From Klebsiella pneumoniae (GTDB lineage Bacteria; Myxococcota_A; UBA796; GCA-2862545), in assembly GCA_945861065.1 (NCBI GenBank), contig CAMASI010000036.1, forward strand, positions 1-38,690: a stretch of DNA of 38,690 nucleotides, given 5' to 3'. The notes under the pieces were generated by a model. The model made no database searches. It was given only the letters and a program-made list of their open reading frames with translations, and was not told the DNA's origin. The position numbers and the translations under genes are program-made. This document shows, in pieces, positions 1 through 7,327 of the stretch (positions are counted from its first letter, which is position 1; the number at the start of each line of letters is the position of its first letter).

Positions 1-1
1 C

Positions 2-214
2 GCGGAGGTCGACGCAGACGGGACCTCGCTCGATGACGTACTCATCGACCTGGATCGACAGTTCCCTGGTCTGCGTTTCCGCGTCATCGACGAGCAGAAT
101 CGTGTGCGAAGGCACATCATCCTCTTCGTGGGTCAGGAACGTGAAGAAAACCTCGGGGCCGTCATTCCGGAGGGGGCGGCGGTGCAGATCGTCGGGGCTT
201 TGAGCGGGGGCTGA
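2..214 (+). CDS. MoaD/ThiS-family sulfur carrier protein, 5' partial
   Basis: A reading frame is open from the window edge to a TGA at 212-214 and gives 70 residues. The sequence contains a QFPGLRFRVID stretch, then HIILFVGQE, then PEGAAVQIVGALSGG. This is the order seen in the beta-grasp MoaD/ThiS fold, ending in the required Gly-Gly. In this family the C-terminal glycine is adenylated and thiocarboxylated, and it carries sulfur for molybdopterin, thiamine or another sulfur-transfer product. The start lies outside the window, so roughly 10-25 N-terminal residues are missing. Which pathway it serves cannot be decided without the upstream genes. The last 53 bases overlap the 3' end of the convergent glycosyltransferase gene. 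Confidence 0.8.
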   Translation, partial: AEVDADGTSLDDVLIDLDRQFPGLRFRVIDEQNRVRRHIILFVGQEREENLGAVIPEGAAVQIVGALSGG

Positions 215-974
215 CCACCCGGTAGCTCCACCCGATTTTCAGCAATTCCAGCGGCGTGCGAAGGAAGTCGAGGGGCGTCAACTTGCTGCCCGCCACGTCG
301 ACCCACGAATCCAACGGAACCTCGACGAGTGTGGTGGACGCAGCTTCGGGCCCACCCACGGCGACGATCCACCGGGCGAGCAACTCGACGTCGAAGGCCC
401 AGCGCGACGAAAACGGACGTGCAAACAGCGCGTCGGCATGGGGGCCGGGCCGCAACAGCTTGGCGCCGCATTGGGTGTCGTAGACCGTCAGACCCAAGAC
501 CAGGGAGGCCGCAAGGGCGGTGCCTCGGCCGAACCAGTGCCGAGCGGTGTCGCGGTCGATCGCGCGTCCAAGCAGGCGGACGCGGGCGCCGAGCACGAAT
601 CCCACGTCAGGGCGCGTCGCAAGCACGTCCATGAAGGTGGGGATGGCTCCGAGAGGTGTTGCCAAATCCGCGTCCCAAAACCCGACCACGGTGTCGCCGC
701 GATGAAGCGCGGAAAGCAGGCCTTGTCGGACCGCCTCGGCTTTGCCTTGGTTGTGGGGAAGGACCAGCGCGGTGATCTGCGGCGAGGCGGCCGCCATGGC
801 GCGGATCACGTCGGCGGTGCCATCGCTGCTGCCGTCGTCCACCATCAAGAAGGAAGTCGTGGGATGGTCAGCGGCGAATTCGACCCATTCAGACGGGACG
901 AGTCGGGCGGCTTCGTTGAAACAGGGGACAACGACGGTCGCCTTCAAGGTCCGTTTGGCGGGCCCCCGTGCCAT
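162..974 (-). CDS. Family 2 glycosyltransferase (dolichyl-phosphate sugar synthase-like)
   Basis: This is a 270-residue GT2 protein. It has the nucleotide-sugar fold motifs VVPCFNE (15-21), DDGSSDGT (46-53), a DAD metal-binding motif inside WDADLATPL (100-108), and DTQCGAKL (166-173). The last two match the dolichyl/polyprenyl-phosphate beta-glucosyltransferase group (ALG5/GtrB-like), which moves a sugar from a nucleotide donor to a polyprenyl phosphate on the cytoplasmic face of the membrane. No membrane segment is evident, and the tail is Arg- and Pro-rich. The frame stays open far upstream, but that extension is Arg/Gln-rich and unlike any family, so the ATG at 974 was chosen; the conserved fold begins about 12 residues later. 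It is divergent from the GT87 gene, with 9 bases between the start codons. A lipid-linked sugar made here could feed that membrane transferase (inference). Confidence 0.88.
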   Translation of the reverse strand: MARGPAKRTLKATVVVPCFNEAARLVPSEWVEFAADHPTTSFLMVDDGSSDGTADVIRAMAAASPQITALVLPHNQGKAEAVRQGLLSALHRGDTVVGFWDADLATPLGAIPTFMDVLATRPDVGFVLGARVRLLGRAIDRDTARHWFGRGTALAASLVLGLTVYDTQCGAKLLRPGPHADALFARPFSSRWAFDVELLARWIVAVGGPEAASTTLVEVPLDSWVDVAGSKLTPLDFLRTPLELLKIGWSYRVVSPRSKPRRSAPPPPPE

Positions 975-983
975 GATGCCTCC

Positions 984-2144
984 ATGAATGCGCCCTCCTG
1001 GTGGACCGAAGAGCGTTTGACGCTCTACCCCCGTGCCGTGCTCGTGGCCCTCGGCATTGCGTTCGCCTTTGCCGTCGTCGGTTCGACCGGGGCCGCTATG
1101 ACGGGCGGAGGCACGTTGGGCGGCGACTACGCAGCCTTTCACGCGGCGGCCCGGCTCGTGGCGGACGGTCGGGTCGCCGAGTTGTACGATTGGGACGCCC
1201 AGGCGGCCGCACAGCAAGACCTGCACCCCGGGGAGACCGGCGTTTTCCTCGCTTTCGCTTACCCGCCTTTTGTCGCGGCGGCGGTGGCACCCTTGGCCTA
1301 CCTGCCGTTCCCGTTGGCGTGGGCCGCGCATACGCTGTTCATGGCGATTTGTCTGTTCGCGGCCGTGCTGTTGCTTGCGCCGAGGCTGGTTCGACTTGCC
1401 CCGTGGACCTCGGCGACGCTCACGTTCGGGCTTACGTTCTACCCGATGTTTCGGTCGGTTTTGGGCGGTCAGAACACCGCGCTGACGCTGTTGTTGGTGG
1501 CCGCCGCGTGGCGGTTTTCGTCGGAGGCGCGTCCAGTGGCAGCCGGGGTCGCGGCGGGCCTGCTCCTGTACAAGCCGCAATTTGGAATTCCACTGCTTTG
1601 CCTGCTCGTTGTGCGAGATTGGCGGGCGCTACTTGGCGGTTTGGCGAGTGCCTCGGGGTTGTGGGTCGCCGGTGCGGCCGTAGGGGGCGTCGGTTGGGTG
1701 GGGTGGTGGTGGGGGCAGATCTCGCGGTTTCATGGCATGGATCAGGCGGTCAACGCGCCCAACAGTGTCGGCCTGCTCGGTGCCGTGGAGGCGGTGCTGG
1801 GGCCAGGAACGGGGTTGGCGTTGGCGATTGGCGGGTGCGCGACTGCCATCGCCGGAGCGGTGTTGGTCCGTCAATGGACGCGTCGATCTGCGGACGTCGA
1901 TGGGTTGTTTGCCGGAACGGCGGTCGGGCTCGTGCTCATCCCGCCGCACAGTATGTTCTACGACGCCGGCCTTGGAGTTCTCGCGCTGTGGTGGCTGGTG
2001 GAGCGGGGTCGAACGCGTGCTGCCGTCTGGCTGTGGGCAGCGGGCCTCTCAGGGGCGCTCGCCACGACGTTGGGGGCCAATCCGCTGGCCATCGTGTTGC
2101 TTGTGTTGTGGGTGCTCACGGCGCGGGAGGCGTCGGTTCGATGA
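984..2144 (+). CDS. GT87-like (DUF2029) integral membrane glycosyltransferase
   Basis: This 386-residue protein consists largely of hydrophobic helices. Characteristic features are a GGDYAAFHAAARLVADGR segment near residue 45, a following YDWDAQAAAQ, then FAYPPFVAAAVAPLAYLPF, and later LYKPQFGIPLL. These match the GT87/DUF2029 family (PimE-like polyprenyl-phosphate-mannose-dependent mannosyltransferases), in which a periplasmic-facing Asp after the first helix is catalytic. The start ATG at 984 is preferred because the open frame upstream is hydrophilic and antisense to the GT2 gene. No strong ribosome-binding site is seen. The 3' end overlaps the convergent LPG-synthase-like gene by 29 bases. 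With the neighbouring GT2 enzyme it suggests lipid-linked sugar transfer to an envelope acceptor; the acceptor is unknown. Confidence 0.82.
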   Translation: MNAPSWWTEERLTLYPRAVLVALGIAFAFAVVGSTGAAMTGGGTLGGDYAAFHAAARLVADGRVAELYDWDAQAAAQQDLHPGETGVFLAFAYPPFVAAAVAPLAYLPFPLAWAAHTLFMAICLFAAVLLLAPRLVRLAPWTSATLTFGLTFYPMFRSVLGGQNTALTLLLVAAAWRFSSEARPVAAGVAAGLLLYKPQFGIPLLCLLVVRDWRALLGGLASASGLWVAGAAVGGVGWVGWWWGQISRFHGMDQAVNAPNSVGLLGAVEAVLGPGTGLALAIGGCATAIAGAVLVRQWTRRSADVDGLFAGTAVGLVLIPPHSMFYDAGLGVLALWWLVERGRTRAAVWLWAAGLSGALATTLGANPLAIVLLVLWVLTAREASVR

Positions 2145-3090
2145 CGCGGGTACGGCCGAACTCAACCGCAAGGCTCGGAAGCCCGAGTGCGGCGGTGAGG
2201 CCCCAGTGAAAACCGTGGACGACGACTGCCGTGGCCAAGGCTTCGGTCCATTGGGCACCCGCAGCGACCAATGCGCCCGCGAAGGCGCCTTCGAACACAC
2301 CCACAAAACCAGGCGTAGGAGCGAGCGCCATTCCTGCGAGCGTGGCCGACCACACCGCTGACGAGAGCGCGGCGCTGTGGGGCAGGTCGGGGAGCCCTCG
2401 AAGCAGTTGGTCCACCCATGCGGCGCTGCCGGCCCAGATGAGTGCCGTCAATGCGAGGTGAATCGTCGCTTTCCCCGGCGAATCCAAGGCCATGCGCAAT
2501 GAAGCTGTCACGCGCTCTGCGATCCCGGCGAGGCGGGGGAAGTCGGCGGCACGCAGCTGGGAGACGACCGCTGGGCCTCGGAAGGCGGCCGCGATGGCGA
2601 ACAGGCAGACGGTGACGCCTAAGGCGGTCAGCCGCGTCGCCTGAGAATTGGCGCCGTCTGTGAGCAGTGTTGCTCCGAACAACATCAGGCCCGCCAGCCC
2701 GAGCAGGTCCAGTCCGCGTTCGACGACGACACCGGCGATGGCCGCTTCGAGCGACCCGCCCCGACGGGCCACGAGCACCGGCCGGGCCGCTTCACCGAGT
2801 CGGAAGGGCAGGGTGTTGACGGCGAAGAAACCTGCGCCGCACACGGTCATGGAGGCGGCGGTTGAGAGGCCGGCCACTAAGCGAGCATAGCGGACGGCCC
2901 GCAACACGTGCACGCCGACGAACAGGAAGGCCGCGACGGTGAGGTGGAGGCGGGGAATGGCGGCGGCTGCTGCTGCTGCTTCCGAGGTGTCTACCGTGGC
3001 CAGCACGATGCCCAGGGCGAGCGCGCCGATGACGACGCCGGCGATGAGGCGTTGGGTGCGGCGCAGGCGGGTGCTCCGGGGTAGCGTCAA
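2116..3090 (-). CDS. Lysylphosphatidylglycerol synthase transmembrane region-like protein (UPF0104/AglD family)
   Basis: This is a 324-residue polytopic membrane protein. The pattern NTLPFRLGEAARPVLVARRGG near residues 93-113, followed by GVVVERGLDLLGL and a late PTPGFVGVFEGAF, matches the LPG_synthase_TM family. In this family the proteins are flippase-like or act in lipid modification (MprF N-terminal domain, archaeal AglD). No aminoacyl-transfer domain is attached, so lysyl-PG synthesis itself is unlikely. The only plausible start is a TTG at 3090, preceded by few alternatives. Only 15 bases separate it from the divergent GTG start of the sulfatase-like gene, so the promoters must lie within the coding sequences. 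Its position among glycosyltransferases supports a role in moving or modifying a lipid-linked glycan (inference). Confidence 0.8.
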   Translation of the reverse strand: MTLPRSTRLRRTQRLIAGVVIGALALGIVLATVDTSEAAAAAAAIPRLHLTVAAFLFVGVHVLRAVRYARLVAGLSTAASMTVCGAGFFAVNTLPFRLGEAARPVLVARRGGSLEAAIAGVVVERGLDLLGLAGLMLFGATLLTDGANSQATRLTALGVTVCLFAIAAAFRGPAVVSQLRAADFPRLAGIAERVTASLRMALDSPGKATIHLALTALIWAGSAAWVDQLLRGLPDLPHSAALSSAVWSATLAGMALAPTPGFVGVFEGAFAGALVAAGAQWTEALATAVVVHGFHWGLTAALGLPSLAVEFGRTRVIEPTPPAP

Positions 3091-3105
3091 CCGACCGGGG
3101 TCGGC

Positions 3106-4884
3106 GTGAACATGAAAGTCGACCTAATCGTGTCGATGGCGGTTGTGTCCGTGGCCTTGGAATGGGTCGCGTTGCGTGTGTCGGCGGGTTCGGTTTCGGC
3201 CCGCGATACGGTTGCGTCGGTGGCACTTGTGGTGGGGATTGCGGGGCTGGGGAGGCTGTTGCAGCGCCGTCGGCAACCCGCAGTGCAAGCGGCGGCTCGG
3301 GCAGCGGTGGCGTCCTTGTTCTTGACGGGTTTGCTCGGGTCCACCCTTGTGGAGCTGCACCTGGCGTGGATCTTCGGGTGTGCGCCCTTGTTTGTGGGTG
3401 TGTGGTCTTGGGAGCGGCTGCGTCAGGACAGGGTGGCTTGGGGACCCCGACACCAAGTCGTTGCCATGGTGTGTTGTATGGCGCTCGACTGGGGCCTTCG
3501 TGCGGGGACGAGGCCGGTGGACTTGCCGGCGGTTCCCGCGTTGCTCATCCTGACGATGGCGGCGGGTCTGTGGCGCTATGGCGCTGTTTTTGCGCCAGTC
3601 GCCTTCCTGGCGTTGATTCCCGGTTGGGGTTCGGTGCGTTGGACCGCGACGGGGCCAGCGCCGGACGGCCCGGACGTCGTGTTGATCACGGTGGATACGC
3701 TTCGGTGGGACGTGGCGCGGGATCTAGCCAGCGTGCGCCGAATCGCGGCGTCCGGGCGTTTGTTCGAAGCCCAGGCCACGGCGCCGTGGACCTTGCCGTC
3801 GATGGCGACGATTTTCACCGGCTTGGATGTCCAAAATCATGGTGCGTACAAGAATGACGCTGGAGATTTCGGGGCCATTTCTACGGACGTGGCCACGTTG
3901 GCCCAACGATTTGCCGAGGCTGGGTATGACACGGCGGCGACCGCTGAGAACCCGTTTACCGGCCCCTGGTTCGGTTTTGGGCGCGGATTTGCCGTCTTCG
4001 AGCATGACGACGAATCGCCGTGGGCCTTGCCCGGGCCGCCGCTTGCGACCGTCGGGCAGAGTACGGGCGGTGCTGTGGCAAGCCTGTTCGGGCTCGGGGG
4101 TCCGGTGGTCGGTGTGGAGCGCCGATTGGCGACCGCCGATCGATTCTTAGCCGCCAGGCGCGACCGGCCGCTATTTCTGTGGATCCATTTGCTGGACCCG
4201 CACCGGCCGTACCGGCACGCCTGGTCGTTAGATCTGCCTTGGTCCACGCGCGCGGACCTCGCTTGGGACGGGTTCGACGTGGATCAATGGCCACAACGCT
4301 CCGCGGATGTGCGCGCCGCCTACGACCACGAGGTGGCCGTGCTGGATGGCGCGTTGGACACCTGGCTGGCGGGGCTCTACCCGCAGCGACGGGGTCGGAC
4401 TGTGTTGCTCACGTCCGACCATGGCGAGGCGTTTGGGGAACACGGGGGATGGGAGCATGGCCACTCCATGTACCAGGAGTTGTTGGCCGTGCCGATTGCG
4501 GTGTCGGCGCCGGTGTCGGACGGGCCTGCGGGTCTCGTGGACGTCGCGCCGACGCTGTTGCGGGCGGCGGGTCTGAACAACGATGGACTGGATGGTCGTG
4601 CGCTCCAGGATCCGGCGTTGATCAGGCCTTTTCGGTCGATGTCGGTGTTGTATGGAGAAGCGCATCCGCGGGCCGTTCGGTTGGGGGACGTCAAGGTGAT
4701 TGCAGACGACGCGGCCGCTTCCGTGCGTTTCGATTTGTTGACCGATCCTGGCGAATTGCGTGGCGTGCCGGATACTTTGTTGGATGATTTCTTGCCCGTG
4801 GCAGGTGCGGGGAGAGGGGCGACCGAGTTGAGCCCTGCCGTGCGAGAACAGCTCCGTCAGTTGGGGTACCTGGATGAAGAATGA
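3106..4884 (+). CDS. Membrane-anchored sulfatase/alkaline phosphatase superfamily hydrolase
   Basis: This 592-residue protein has about five hydrophobic segments in the first 175 residues and then a globular sulfatase-fold domain. Visible landmarks are LITVDTLRWDV (metal-binding Asp at 197), APWTLPSMATIFTG (226-239), LFLWIHLLDPHRPY, LTSDHGEAFGEH (Asp438-His439) and a terminal VDVAPTLLRAAGL. Type I sulfatases have Cys or Ser in C/S-x-P-S-R for formylglycine. Here the equivalent position is Thr229 in TLPS, so a formylglycine sulfatase is unlikely. Phosphodiesterase or phosphoethanolamine-transferase-like chemistry is more plausible. The start is GTG 3106; an ATG at 3112 is the alternative. Short repeats of the LPG-type and glycosyltransferase neighbours suggest work on an envelope lipid or glycan. 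Confidence 0.85.
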   Translation: MNMKVDLIVSMAVVSVALEWVALRVSAGSVSARDTVASVALVVGIAGLGRLLQRRRQPAVQAAARAAVASLFLTGLLGSTLVELHLAWIFGCAPLFVGVWSWERLRQDRVAWGPRHQVVAMVCCMALDWGLRAGTRPVDLPAVPALLILTMAAGLWRYGAVFAPVAFLALIPGWGSVRWTATGPAPDGPDVVLITVDTLRWDVARDLASVRRIAASGRLFEAQATAPWTLPSMATIFTGLDVQNHGAYKNDAGDFGAISTDVATLAQRFAEAGYDTAATAENPFTGPWFGFGRGFAVFEHDDESPWALPGPPLATVGQSTGGAVASLFGLGGPVVGVERRLATADRFLAARRDRPLFLWIHLLDPHRPYRHAWSLDLPWSTRADLAWDGFDVDQWPQRSADVRAAYDHEVAVLDGALDTWLAGLYPQRRGRTVLLTSDHGEAFGEHGGWEHGHSMYQELLAVPIAVSAPVSDGPAGLVDVAPTLLRAAGLNNDGLDGRALQDPALIRPFRSMSVLYGEAHPRAVRLGDVKVIADDAAASVRFDLLTDPGELRGVPDTLLDDFLPVAGAGRGATELSPAVREQLRQLGYLDEE

Positions 4885-4952
4885 GTGTCTGGGCGCTCCC
4901 GGCCGTGTCTGTGAGTATTTATGCGGCGCGGGAGGGGTGATTTTCGGCCCAG

Positions 4953-5402
4953 TCAGGCAGCGAGGAAGTTTCGGTTGTGTTGCTGGAGGGCTTCGATGCT
5001 GGGGCGGAGGTTGACGTCAGCGGGAAGGCGGAGGGGCTTGTTGTCGAACGCATAGTGGCGGTGCCCGGGCGACGCACTCCCTGTGACGAGAAAACGCGCC
5101 CCATTGCCCGACCGGTCGGCGAGCACCCGAAGGACCGGGAACAGGTCGGGACGCAATTGGATTTCATCGAGGATGACCAGGCCTGTCTCGCCACCGAGCG
5201 CGAGCTCCGGATCGGCAAGTCGAGCCACGTCCTGCGGGCTCTCCAGGTCGAAGATCGCCGGCCCCGCATGCGTCAAGCGCAGCATACGGGCCAGCGTGGT
5301 CTTTCCAACCTGACGTGCCCCGATCAGCCCGACCACGGGATGCCGGCGCAAGGCCGCCTCGATCCGCTCTATGACGTCTGGACGCGGGATTGTGCTCGGC
5401 AC
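4953..5402 (-). pseudogene. Truncated AAA/DUF4143-type ATPase
   Basis: A 149-residue frame has the N-terminal half of an AAA_14 ATPase of the AAA_14-DUF4143 family. It contains Walker A GARQVGKT (28-35), Walker B LVILDEIQ (75-82) and a sensor-like FLVTGSASP (104-112). Full-length members usually have about 380-400 residues, so the second half including most of DUF4143 is missing. After residue 112 the sequence changes to a 37-residue tail, HRHYAFDNKPLRLPADVNL and onward. This might be the natural C-terminus brought close by an internal deletion, or unrelated sequence. The start is GTG 5402. It lies alone between unrelated genes. It is probably a non-functional relic, although a short NTPase cannot be excluded. 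Confidence 0.65.
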
Positions 5403-5405
5403 ATT

Positions 5406-5434
5406 GAAAAGCTGACTGCTGCCATCAGCTTTTC
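5406..5434. promoter_or_regulatory. 10-bp perfect inverted repeat at the 5' end of the ATPase relic
   Basis: GAAAAGCTGA at 5406-5415 and its exact complement TCAGCTTTTC at 5425-5434 are separated by 9 bases. The dyad ends 3 bases before the GTG start (5402) of the truncated ATPase. In RNA it would form a hairpin over the ribosome-binding region. In DNA it could be an operator. With the A/T outer arms it could also act as a terminator in either direction. The sequence alone does not decide between these. Confidence 0.5.
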
Positions 5435-5544
5435 AAGGCACTTCATCAAAATTCAGCTCAAGGAGCCTCTTTGACCCCAGCCTGCCTGTTCCGCCTCGCC
5501 GGTATCTCGAAGCCTCATGCCCACGGTCCGACCAGCTTCCGCGT

Positions 5545-7269
5545 TCACCGCTCGCAAATATACGGATTGAGTGCCGCGCACGTCTGATCATTCCACCCCA
5601 GGCTGGGCGTGAATTGATTGATCGTCGCACAGTCCTCGTTGCCCACATTGTTCGGCTCGCCCGCGTACCAATTCGTGTATGAAACCGGCGTTCCGTCGTC
5701 CCACACCCACACGCCCTCAGCCCCCCTGTCGGTAAACCCGTGCCACCAATAGGAGCCGACGACGCCGCGCAGCATTTCGATCACATCCACTGTGGCGTCG
5801 GCCCAAATCTCCTCGTCCGCGTCATCTAGCGTCATCAGATGCCCGCCTTCAGACAGGCAATAGTCCCGTGCGTCCGCCCAAATCAATTTGTCGACGCAAA
5901 AGAAGTAACAGGTATCATCCAGCACGGAAAACTCGCAGTCCGGCTTCGGTGCGGCGCAACAGGACGCATCGAGCCCGTCACAGTCTTGATCGATACCGTC
6001 CTCGCAGGTTTCCGCAGCGCCTGGGTAAATGTCAGGGAGAATATCGTCGCAATCCTCCCCCTTACTCACGGCCTCCCACCCGGCGGCGGGGCTCGTGCAG
6101 TCGATAATCCCGTACAGTGCGCCATCGCCAAACCCATCACCGTCGTCGTCGAACCAGAAATCGCCGGGTCCGAGCACGCTGACATCGCTGTCGTCGCAAT
6201 CGTCGTCGTTGTCTACGTGGCCGGGCGGCGGCGTACAGGCGAACACACCGATGCCAGTCCCGAACCCGTCCCCATCCATGTCTACGTACCAATCCGTTGC
6301 CGTGGACAGGTCCACGCTTCCGTCGGCGTCGTCCACGAGGCTGTCGCAGTCATCATCTTTGCCGTTGCAGACCTCCAAGCCAAGCGGGTTGATCTCCGCA
6401 TCCAGGTCGTCGCAATCCGTGCGATCCGCCACGCGCCCGAGGCTCGCTTCACAGGCGAATTCGCCCACGTCGCCTTTGTCTCCAAAACCGTCGCCGTCAT
6501 CGTCTCGATAGAATTTCACCATCGTGCCCTGGTCCAACAGCGGATCGGCCATATCGACGAGCCCGTCGCACTCGTCGTCGATCCCGTTGCAGACCTCCAC
6601 TGCGCCTGGGTTCACCTCAGCCAGCAGGTCGTCACAATCGTCGCCGCCATAGTCGCCGTTGAGGTAGCCATCGCCGTCCGCATCGCAAATCGGCGCGCAC
6701 TCTTCGTCCAGGCAGTCGATGGCGGCGTCTGCGTCGTCGTCGACACCGTTGCTGCAATCCTCCGGGCAGGCGAGCGTGCAGTCCACGTCGTCGCAATCCA
6801 CCCAGCCGTCCACGTCGTTGTCGCGCCCGTCTACGCAATCCTCGGGACACTCCCCGTCGCAATCCGCGTCGTCACAGTCCACAGCGCTGTCGCCGTCGTT
6901 GTCGCGGTCGTCCGTGCACAACTCGTCGCATTCAGGAACGGAACAATCTGTATCGCTGCAGTCATCCGTCCCGTCGCCATCGTTGTCCCGACCGTCCACG
7001 CAGTCCTCGGGGCAACTCGCCACATTGCAGTCGTTGTCGTCGCAATCAATTGCGAGGTCTCCGTCATTGTCTCTGCCGTCGATACAATCTTCCGCACAGG
7101 CGCCGTCGCAGTCCCCGTCAAAACAGTCGACGGCACCGTCCAGGTCGTCATCCACGCCGTTCCCGCAGGCCTCCGGCAAACCGTTCGGCAAAAGCGACGT
7201 CGACGGGTTTGCCTCGGTCTCCGGCGAGACGGGGGTGCAAGCGGCCAGCAGGGCAAGGGTGATTCGCAT
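5545..7269 (-). CDS. Lipoprotein with MopE/TSP3-like metal-binding repeats and a C-terminal C-type lectin domain
   Basis: This 574-residue protein starts with a very short lipoprotein signal, MRITLALLAAC, with the lipobox Cys at residue 11. Next come about eight Cys/Asp-rich repeats of the type DC.DGRDNDGD....DC.D.DC, then four MopE-like blocks (NPGAVEVCNGIDDECDG and relatives) that in known proteins bind divalent cations. Residues 445-574 form a C-type lectin domain. It has paired cysteines, a WWHGFTD core, the sugar-binding EPN triplet at 538-540 and WND at 559-561, and ends ...ICER. EPN with WND is the calcium-dependent mannose/fucose-type signature. ATG 7269 was chosen because AGGA lies about 10 bases upstream; a farther ATG at 7329 would add 20 hydrophilic residues. 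It is likely anchored at the outer surface and binds glycans through Ca2+ (inference). Confidence 0.88.
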   Translation of the reverse strand: MRITLALLAACTPVSPETEANPSTSLLPNGLPEACGNGVDDDLDGAVDCFDGDCDGACAEDCIDGRDNDGDLAIDCDDNDCNVASCPEDCVDGRDNDGDGTDDCSDTDCSVPECDELCTDDRDNDGDSAVDCDDADCDGECPEDCVDGRDNDVDGWVDCDDVDCTLACPEDCSNGVDDDADAAIDCLDEECAPICDADGDGYLNGDYGGDDCDDLLAEVNPGAVEVCNGIDDECDGLVDMADPLLDQGTMVKFYRDDDGDGFGDKGDVGEFACEASLGRVADRTDCDDLDAEINPLGLEVCNGKDDDCDSLVDDADGSVDLSTATDWYVDMDGDGFGTGIGVFACTPPPGHVDNDDDCDDSDVSVLGPGDFWFDDDGDGFGDGALYGIIDCTSPAAGWEAVSKGEDCDDILPDIYPGAAETCEDGIDQDCDGLDASCCAAPKPDCEFSVLDDTCYFFCVDKLIWADARDYCLSEGGHLMTLDDADEEIWADATVDVIEMLRGVVGSYWWHGFTDRGAEGVWVWDDGTPVSYTNWYAGEPNNVGNEDCATINQFTPSLGWNDQTCAALNPYICER

Positions 7270-7327
7270 GCCGCATCCTACACCCGTTGACGCCTGGATA
7301 GGGCGCCCGCGTTCACGGACAATCGTC

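Noticed and set aside
975..1580. Long N-terminal extension of the GT2 gene
   Set aside because: The extension is Arg/Gln-rich, antisense to the GT87 gene, and precedes a normal GT2 start.
5839..7290. 483-codon plus-strand frame opposite the lectin lipoprotein
   Set aside because: It mirrors the Asp-rich repeats and the lectin domain is clearly on the minus strand.
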